Made by a program: the position numbers and the translations under genes
Shown here: piece by piece, positions 57,417 to 64,000 of the stretch
How positions within the stretch are numbered: position 1 is the stretch's first letter
How the letters are laid out: each line of letters starts with the position of its first letter
Notes under the pieces: model-generated
What the model was told of the DNA's origin: nothing
Database searches by the model: none
What the model saw: the letters and a program-made list of their open reading frames with translations, nothing else
From: Dickeya undicola
Lineage (GTDB): Bacteria > Pseudomonadota > Gammaproteobacteria > Enterobacterales > Enterobacteriaceae
NCBI RefSeq assembly: GCF_000784735.1
Contig: NZ_JSYG01000026.1
Span: forward strand, 23,479-87,478
Direction of reading: 5' to 3'
DNA: 64,000 nt

Positions 57417-57674
57417 ATGAAGACAGCCTGTGCCGCGATGGCTGCCGCGTTGCTGGCCGGTTGCACCCCACGCATTGAGGTGGCGGCATCGAAAGAGCCG
57501 ATCACCATCAACATGAATGTACGCATTGAGCACGACATTCGCATCCATACAGATAAAGAGACGGTACAACTGCTGGAGAAGTCGGATAACCGGGTTGGCG
57601 ATCCGATCAAGAAAAGCGCGCCAACAGACGCGCAAGAGCGAGGCAAAGTGCAAGATAAAAAACAGGAAGACTGA
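57417..57674 (+). CDS. ynbE: YnbE lipoprotein, partner of YdbH
   Basis: YnbE is a small outer-membrane lipoprotein that joins YdbH in phospholipid transport. Its lipobox is LAGC, and the mature part begins with TPRIEVAASKEPITINMNVR, almost identical to E. coli YnbE. The 85-residue protein is about 24 longer than E. coli YnbE (61), and the extra part is a polar, Lys/Asp/Gln-rich tail. AAGGGG precedes the ATG. The third gene of the E. coli operon, ydbL, is not found downstream. Confidence 0.93.
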   Translation: MKTACAAMAAALLAGCTPRIEVAASKEPITINMNVRIEHDIRIHTDKETVQLLEKSDNRVGDPIKKSAPTDAQERGKVQDKKQED

Positions 57675-57677
57675 AAT

Positions 57678-57725
57678 CCGCCGTGTACCGCGACACGGAA
57701 TGTTGCTGTCAAGGCAACACGGCGG
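57678..57725. other. nested inverted repeats between ynbE and azoR
   Basis: CCGCCGTGT (57678-57686) can pair with ACACGGCGG (57717-57725). Its inner part can also pair with ACACGG at 57693-57698, leaving a second hairpin at 57702-57718. It probably serves as a terminator for one or both convergent genes. Confidence 0.5.
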
Positions 57726-57772
57726 TGAGTATGAGGGGGCGTTGACGCCTGATGGCTACGAGCTGAAGGCTA

Positions 57773-58699
<927 letters not shown>

Positions 58700-61600
58700 G
58701 TGACATCACCTCTCCATGCGTTAGAACCCGAGCTTAATGCGCTAATGCTGCGTGACCGGCAACGTCTGCGCCGCCGTTTGCAAGGCGCGATGAAAGTGGC
58801 AAACCCACAAGCACAGGTTTCTATCGCGCAGGATATCCGCCAGGAAATTGACGCCGCGCGGCTACGGGTGGATCAGCGTAGGGCATCGTTGCCGCCGATA
58901 CGTTATCCAGAGGCTTTGCCGGTTAGCCAGAAGCGTGAGGCGATCCTCAAGGCTATCCGTGACCATCAGGTGGTGATTGTCGCCGGGGAAACCGGTTCCG
59001 GTAAAACGACGCAGTTGCCGAAGATGTGTCTGGAACTGGGGCGTGGCGTTACCGGGTTGATCGGCCATACCCAGCCGCGTCGGCTGGCGGCCCGCAGCGT
59101 GGCGGATCGTATCGCTGAAGAACTGGAAACACCGCTGGGCAGCACGGTGGGTTACAAGGTGCGATTTAACGATCAGGTTGGTGACAACACGCTGGTCAAA
59201 CTGATGACGGACGGTATCCTGCTGGCGGAGATTCAGCAGGACAGGTTGCTGATGCAGTACGACACATTGATCATCGATGAGGCGCACGAACGCAGCCTCA
59301 ACATTGATTTTATTCTCGGTTACCTCAAGCAACTGCTGCCCAGACGGCCAGACCTTAAGGTTGTCATCACCTCTGCGACCATCGACCCGCAGCGTTTTTC
59401 GCGCCATTTCAATAACGCGCCAATTATTGAGGTGTCTGGGCGTACCTATCCGGTGGATGTCCGTTATCGACCCGTAGTAGAAGAAGCGCAGGACAGCGAC
59501 CGTGACCAGTTACAGGCGATTCTGGATGCGGTGGACGAACTGTGCCGTGAAGGGCCGGGCGATATTCTGGTGTTCATGAGCGGCGAGCGGGAAATCCGCG
59601 ATACGGCCGATGCGCTGAACAAGCAGGACTTGCCGCACACCGAGATTTTGCCGCTGTATGCGCGGCTTTCCAACCAGGAACAGAACCGGGTGTTCCAGTC
59701 TCACCACGGTCGTCGCATCGTGCTGGCGACCAACGTGGCGGAAACCTCGCTGACGGTGCCGGGCATTCGGTACGTGATCGACCCCGGCACCGCACGCATC
59801 AGCCGCTACAGTTATCGCACCAAGGTGCAGCGGTTGCCTATCGAGCCGGTGTCGCAGGCTTCTGCCAACCAGCGTAAAGGCCGTTGCGGCCGTGTGGCGG
59901 CAGGCATCTGTATCCGGCTCTATTCCGAACAGGATTTTCTCTCCCGCCCGGCGTTTACCGACCCGGAGATTTTGCGTACCAATCTGGCGTCGGTCATATT
60001 GCAGATGACGGCGTTAGGGCTGGGCGATATCGCGGCATTTCCGTTTGTCGAAGCGCCAGATAAACGCAACATTCAGGATGGGGTGCGGTTGCTGGAAGAA
60101 CTGAGCGCGCTTGAAACCACCGACGATACGCGTTATCGGCTGACGGCGCAGGGGCGTCAGTTGGCGCAGTTGCCTATCGATCCGCGACTGGCGCGTATGG
60201 TGCTGGAAGCGCGCCAGACCAGCTGCGTGCGCGAGGTGATGATCATTACCGCCGCGTTGTCGATTCAAGACCCGCGCGAGCGCCCGATAGAGAAAAAGCA
60301 GGCGGCGGAAGAGAAGCACCGTCGGTTCGCTGATAAAGAGTCGGATTTTCTGGCTTTCGTCAAACTGTGGGATTACCTGCAAGAGCAGCAAAAAGCGCTG
60401 TCGTCCAGCCAGTTTCGTAAACTGTGCCGCAGCGATTACCTCAACTACCTGCGGGTGCGGGAATGGCAGGATATCTACACCCAGTTGCGTCAGGTGGTAA
60501 AAGAACTTGGCTTTCCGGTCAACAGCGAACCGGCGGATTACCGTAGCCTGCACGGCGCATTGCTGACCGGGCTGTTGTCTCACATCGGACAAAAAGACGT
60601 TGAAAAGCAGGAATTCAGCGGTGCGCGTAATACCCGTTTCGCTATTTTTCCCGGCTCGGGTCTGTTTAAAAAACCGCCGAAGTGGACCATGGTGGCGGAA
60701 CTGGTGGAAACCAGCCGCCTGTGGGGGCGTATTGCTGCGCGGATTGAACCGGAATGGGTTGAGCCGCTGGCCCAACACCTGATCAAGCGCAGCTACAGCG
60801 AGCCGCACTGGGAGAAAGCGCAGGGCGCGGTGATGGCGCAGGAAAAGGTCACACTGTACGGTTTGCCGCTGGTGGCGGCTCGGAAAGTGAACTACGGGTC
60901 TATCGACCCAGTGATATCACGCGAATTATTCATTCGACATGCGCTGGTGGAAGGTGACTGGCAGACCCAACATGTGTTTTTCCGCGCGAATCAGAAACTG
61001 CGTTCGGAAGTGGAAGAGCTGGAGAACAAGTCACGCCGTCGTGACATTCTGGTGGATGACGAGACGCTGTTTGCGTTCTACGACCAGCGGCTTCCTCATG
61101 ATGTGGTATCGAGCCGTCATTTTGACAACTGGTGGAAGCAGACATCGAAAACTCAACCGGAACTGTTGAATTTCGAGAAGGCGATGCTGATCAAGGACGG
61201 GGCGGAGCGTGTTAGTGCGCTCGATTACCCGAACCAGTGGCAGCAAGGCGAACTGCGTTTACGGCTCACCTATCAGTTTGAACCGGGGGCGGATGCTGAC
61301 GGTGTTACCGTGCATATCCCGTTGCCGGTGCTGAATCAGGTCAAGGATGAGGGGTTCGAGTGGCAGATTCCGGGGCTACGTCGTGATGTGGTGATTGCGC
61401 TGATCAAGTCATTGCCCAAACCGATACGGCGTAACTTTGTGCCAGCACCTAACTACGCCGAAGCGTTTCTGGCGCGGGTCACGCCGCTGGAAAAAGCGCT
61501 GTTGGATGCGCTGGAACGCGAGTTGCGGCTGATGACGGGTGTGACGGTTGACCGTGAAGCCTGGCAGTGGGATCAGGTTCCCGATCATCTTAAAATCACC

Positions 61601-62587
61601 TTCCGGGTAGTGGACGATAAAAATCGAACCCTGCGTGAAGGTAAAAACCTGCGGGAACTGAAAGAGCAGTTGCAGGAAAAAGTACAGCAAACCTTGTCAG
61701 CGGTGGCGGATGACGGTATCGAACAGCGTGATCTGCATATCTGGAGTTTCGGCGATTTACCGCAACGTTACGAGCAGAAACGCGGCGGGTACGCGGTGAA
61801 AGCCTATCCGGCACTGGTGGACGAGAAGGACAGCGTGGCGATTCGTCTGTTCGACTCGCCGCACCAGCAACAGCAGATGATGTGGCGTGGTCAGCGCCGT
61901 TTGCTGCTGCTGAATATTCCGTCGCCCATCAAGTATTTGCATGAAAAACTGCCTAACAAGGCCAAGCTGGGGCTGTATTTCAACCCATACGGCAAGGTGC
62001 TGGAGCTGATCGACGACTGCATCGCCTGCGGTGTGGACAAACTGATGGCGCAGGCGGGCGGCCCGGCATGGAAAGAGGACGAATTTCGCCAGTTGCACGA
62101 ACGGGTACGGGCGGAATTGAATGATACCGTGGTGGATATCGCTCGCCAGGTGGAGCAGATGTTGACCACCGTGTTTAACATCAATAAGCGCTTGAAAGGC
62201 CGGGTGGACATGGCGCTGGCTTTGGCGTTAAGCGATATCAAGACGCAGATGAGCGGGTTGGTGTTCCGAGGTTTCGTCACCGACAACGGTTGGAAGCGGT
62301 TGCCGGATGTACTGCGCTATTTGCAGGCCATCGAGCGTCGGCTGGATAAACTGGCGCAGGACGTACACCGCGACCGCGCGCAAATGTTGAAAGTGGAGCA
62401 GGTGCAGCAGGCCTGGCAGCAGTGGCTGAACAAGTTGCCGCCGGAACGGCGTGAAGATGACGACGTGAAAGCCATTCGCTGGATGATCGAAGAGTTGCGC
62501 GTCAGCTATTTCGCCCAGCAACTGGGCACGCCTTATCCTGTTTCCGATAAACGTATTTTGCAGGCGATGGGGCAGATTGACGGGTAA
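58700..62587 (+). CDS. hrpA: ATP-dependent RNA helicase HrpA
   Basis: HrpA is a DEAH-box 3'-5' RNA helicase involved in mRNA processing and, in E. coli, in rescue of stalled ribosomes. The 1295-residue protein has Walker A GETGSGKT at 96-103, DEAH at 193-196 and helicase motif VI (QRKGRCGR), then the winged-helix, HA2 and OB domains and the long C-terminal region specific to HrpA. I chose the GTG at 58700 because it aligns with the E. coli start and AAGGA lies nine bases upstream. It is convergent with ydgD. Confidence 0.96.
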   Translation: MTSPLHALEPELNALMLRDRQRLRRRLQGAMKVANPQAQVSIAQDIRQEIDAARLRVDQRRASLPPIRYPEALPVSQKREAILKAIRDHQVVIVAGETGSGKTTQLPKMCLELGRGVTGLIGHTQPRRLAARSVADRIAEELETPLGSTVGYKVRFNDQVGDNTLVKLMTDGILLAEIQQDRLLMQYDTLIIDEAHERSLNIDFILGYLKQLLPRRPDLKVVITSATIDPQRFSRHFNNAPIIEVSGRTYPVDVRYRPVVEEAQDSDRDQLQAILDAVDELCREGPGDILVFMSGEREIRDTADALNKQDLPHTEILPLYARLSNQEQNRVFQSHHGRRIVLATNVAETSLTVPGIRYVIDPGTARISRYSYRTKVQRLPIEPVSQASANQRKGRCGRVAAGICIRLYSEQDFLSRPAFTDPEILRTNLASVILQMTALGLGDIAAFPFVEAPDKRNIQDGVRLLEELSALETTDDTRYRLTAQGRQLAQLPIDPRLARMVLEARQTSCVREVMIITAALSIQDPRERPIEKKQAAEEKHRRFADKESDFLAFVKLWDYLQEQQKALSSSQFRKLCRSDYLNYLRVREWQDIYTQLRQVVKELGFPVNSEPADYRSLHGALLTGLLSHIGQKDVEKQEFSGARNTRFAIFPGSGLFKKPPKWTMVAELVETSRLWGRIAARIEPEWVEPLAQHLIKRSYSEPHWEKAQGAVMAQEKVTLYGLPLVAARKVNYGSIDPVISRELFIRHALVEGDWQTQHVFFRANQKLRSEVEELENKSRRRDILVDDETLFAFYDQRLPHDVVSSRHFDNWWKQTSKTQPELLNFEKAMLIKDGAERVSALDYPNQWQQGELRLRLTYQFEPGADADGVTVHIPLPVLNQVKDEGFEWQIPGLRRDVVIALIKSLPKPIRRNFVPAPNYAEAFLARVTPLEKALLDALERELRLMTGVTVDREAWQWDQVPDHLKITFRVVDDKNRTLREGKNLRELKEQLQEKVQQTLSAVADDGIEQRDLHIWSFGDLPQRYEQKRGGYAVKAYPALVDEKDSVAIRLFDSPHQQQQMMWRGQRRLLLLNIPSPIKYLHEKLPNKAKLGLYFNPYGKVLELIDDCIACGVDKLMAQAGGPAWKEDEFRQLHERVRAELNDTVVDIARQVEQMLTTVFNINKRLKGRVDMALALALSDIKTQMSGLVFRGFVTDNGWKRLPDVLRYLQAIERRLDKLAQDVHRDRAQMLKVEQVQQAWQQWLNKLPPERREDDDVKAIRWMIEELRVSYFAQQLGTPYPVSDKRILQAMGQIDG

Positions 62588-62641
62588 GTCGCCAACGGTA
62601 GGCGGTGCTTGAGAGCGTGGTAAGCATGTCCAGGTGTTAAC

Positions 62642-62672
62642 GCACCGGTATTTCAGACAGAAATACCGGTGC
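62642..62672. terminator. bidirectional terminator between hrpA and ydgD
   Basis: A perfect 13-pair stem with a five-base loop lies between the two converging stops. It has no T run, but the stem contains an AAA/TTT base. Confidence 0.65.
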
Positions 62673-62686
62673 AGGTGGATGGTGGA

Positions 62687-63505
62687 TTAGCGATCCTTCT
62701 TGGCCAACGTTTCCAACTGCTGGCGGATGGCGGTGACCGCCACGGCGCGGTTGTCGGCGAGCTGGCGGTTGCTGGCGTCCGGTGCGGAGCTTTGAATACC
62801 CATCAGCACCCAACTACCAGCGGTTTTCAGCATCAACGGTGAACCGCTGTCACCCGGCAGGGTATCGCACCGGTGTGCCATCACCGCTTTGTGCACCCAA
62901 CCGGTAATCAGGCAATCCTGATGACGATACAGCGTATCCTGATGGTCTTCCGGGTAACCGGCCTGGGTGACCTTCTGTTGCGCGGCTTCCAGCGCCGCTT
63001 TCAGTTCTTCCTGTGTTCCCTGCCAGACAGGCAGTGGGCGGATACCCGGTGGGGTCTGCTTCAGCCTAATCAGTGCGAAATCCCACGGTGCAGCAGCAGG
63101 CGGGACGACCCAACCGTCGCCGTCTGCTTTCAGCATTTTGGCTAGCTTTTTGTTGGTCAGCGCTTCAATTTTATCGGTTTCATAACGCCAGCCGTTCTCT
63201 GTTGCCAGAAAACGTAACGCTACCGGTTTATCCAGCACGCCAGGCGGTGCGACCACACAGTGACCAGCTGTTAGCGCCAGATGCGGCGAGATCAGCGTCG
63301 CGGTGCAGAGGTTGCCGCTGGTGGTTTCCAGTTGACCAATGGCTTGCCACGGCCATTGGGTGGTATCCGGCACCTTGTCACGGTCATCATGATTAAAGAA
63401 CAGAATCTGTTTTTGTTTTTCCGTCGTGGCTGACGGTTCGTTGTCGGCCCACGCAGAAGCGGCGAGCAGGCTTAATGAACATAACAACCAGGCTGATATG
63501 CGCAT
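62687..63505 (-). CDS. ydgD: YdgD, exported trypsin-like serine protease
   Basis: This 272-residue chymotrypsin-fold protease has a signal peptide (cleavage after ASAWA), so it works in the periplasm. The catalytic triad is visible: His in LTAGHC, Asp in PWDFALIRL and Ser in PGDSGSP. It matches E. coli YdgD in type and in its position beside ydgU and asr. The natural substrate is unknown. It has no PDZ domain, so it is not a DegP-type enzyme. Confidence 0.88.
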   Translation of the reverse strand: MRISAWLLCSLSLLAASAWADNEPSATTEKQKQILFFNHDDRDKVPDTTQWPWQAIGQLETTSGNLCTATLISPHLALTAGHCVVAPPGVLDKPVALRFLATENGWRYETDKIEALTNKKLAKMLKADGDGWVVPPAAAPWDFALIRLKQTPPGIRPLPVWQGTQEELKAALEAAQQKVTQAGYPEDHQDTLYRHQDCLITGWVHKAVMAHRCDTLPGDSGSPLMLKTAGSWVLMGIQSSAPDASNRQLADNRAVAVTAIRQQLETLAKKDR

Positions 63506-63659
63506 GTAATGGATGGCCTTTAAAGATGAAGGGCAGCGTATTAACCGTTATCAATCCACGTTAAACGTAACATGCCAGGATTAGGCAGAAAACCACGGAT
63601 TGGTTGGTCAGGTGAATCGGATGACCCGGTTTGGACGCGCAGATGGGAACAACATCGGG

Positions 63660-63740
63660 TTACAGGAAGAACACCACGATAACCAGTGCGCAGATAAGCA
63701 GGAAGGACAGCACGATTTCAAATGAGTAGCGTCGCAGCAT
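63660..63740 (-). CDS. ydgU: YdgU, 26-residue membrane protein
   Basis: The sequence MLRRYSFEIVLSF... is a short basic start followed by one hydrophobic helix. It corresponds to E. coli YdgU (about 27 residues), a stress-induced small membrane protein. The order asr-ydgU-ydgD is the same as in E. coli. A GGGGA tract lies about eight bases ahead of the ATG. The function is unknown; a helper role for the neighbouring genes is speculative. Confidence 0.75.
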   Translation of the reverse strand: MLRRYSFEIVLSFLLICALVIVVFFL

Positions 63741-63759
63741 TATCCGGTCCCCATGAAAC

Positions 63760-63783
63760 AAACACCCGGAGGACCGGGTGTTT
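63760..63783 (-). terminator. asr terminator
   Basis: A ten-pair stem with a four-base loop, followed on the minus strand by TTTGTTTC, lies between asr and ydgU. Confidence 0.75.
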
Positions 63784-63866
63784 GATAGCGCTATTGTCAT
63801 GCCGGTGGTGATGGAGCGTACCCCTGACTACCGGTGTTCATGACCATTAACAATCACTTTGGTGAA

Positions 63867-64000
63867 TTAAGCAGCCGGAGCCATTTTAGCTTTTTTCACT
63901 TTTTTGTGTTTTTTAGCAGCCTGGGCTTTCTGGGCAACCGGAGCTTTTTTCTTGGCTACTTTTTTGTGTTTTTTGGCAGCCTGAGCTTTCTGAGCAACCG
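63867..64000 (-). CDS. asr: acid shock protein Asr, 3' end (cut by the window edge)
   Basis: The frame ends in KMAPAA and is rich in Lys, Ala, Gln and His. It contains two copies of a 14-residue repeat VAQKAQAAKKHKKV. This matches Asr, the strongly acid-induced basic periplasmic protein of enterobacteria, which is processed from a precursor with a signal peptide. The start lies outside the window. ydgU and ydgD follow, as in E. coli. Confidence 0.88.
   Translation of the reverse strand, partial: VAQKAQAAKKHKKVAKKKAPVAQKAQAAKKHKKVKKAKMAPAA

Noticed and set aside
60014..60808. 264-codon minus-strand ORF inside hrpA
   Set aside because: Antisense shadow of the conserved helicase.

Overview
The window is a stretch of chromosome from a pectinolytic enterobacterium, most probably Dickeya (Pectobacteriaceae). 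The gene order follows the Escherichia coli backbone in recognisable blocks: pgpB-lapA-lapB-pyrF-yciH-osmB, rnb, fabI, sapABCDF, pspF/pspABC-ycjX-ycjF-tyrR, tpx-mpaA/mppA, zntB-fnrS-ttcA, ydbH-ynbE/azoR/hrpA and asr-ydgU-ydgD. The Dickeya-like signature is kdgT, the 2-keto-3-deoxygluconate permease of pectin catabolism, with a KdgR-type operator. The assignment to genus is inference from gene content. No tRNA, rRNA, insertion sequence or CRISPR array was found.

Region by region: 1-4.3 kb is envelope and pyrimidine housekeeping (PgpB phosphatase, LapAB control of lipopolysaccharide synthesis, PyrF, the SUI1-like YciH, OsmB lipoprotein). 4.5-10.2 kb is carbon uptake and metabolism (AraD, KdgT, a CstA/BtsT-type transporter, an aldo/keto reductase). 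10.2-17.6 kb has RNase II, a small accessory locus with a DUF2335-like membrane protein split at an A8 run, a YdeP-type molybdopterin oxidoreductase with a divergent LysR regulator, and FabI. 17.7-23.1 kb is the Sap ABC importer operon. 23.2-24.5 kb is a CobW-type metallochaperone GTPase behind a Zur-like box. 24.6-29.8 kb is the phage-shock system with YcjX/YcjF but without pspD. 30-41.3 kb holds two MFS transporters, a periplasmic M20 peptidase, TyrR, an unrecognised low-GC gene pair, an acetyltransferase, a penicillin-acylase-family enzyme and a MmyB-type regulator. 41.4-47.0 kb is Tpx, MpaA, MppA (murein peptide recycling), ZntB, the sRNA FnrS and TtcA. 47.3-54.5 kb is accessory: an AT-rich two-domain murein hydrolase beside ttcA, two small lipoproteins and two chemoreceptors. 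54.8-64 kb is YdbH/YnbE lipid transport, AzoR, HrpA, the YdgD protease, the tiny YdgU and the 3' end of asr.

Peptidoglycan and envelope maintenance recurs: LapAB, PgpB, Psp, YdbH-YnbE, MpaA-MppA and OsmB. Peptide import (Sap, MppA) sits close to peptide breakdown (MpaA, the M20 enzyme). Sites readable from sequence are the sigma-54 promoter of pspA, a Zur-like palindrome, the FNR box placed at -41.5 of fnrS, a KdgR box at kdgT and a second KdgR-like box upstream of cstA, and a sigma-28-like promoter for one chemoreceptor.

The least explained items are the A8 run that puts a 59-residue leader and a DUF2335-like domain in -1 register, the orphan overlapping pair at 35.0-35.8 kb, and the proline-rich dual murein hydrolase next to ttcA.
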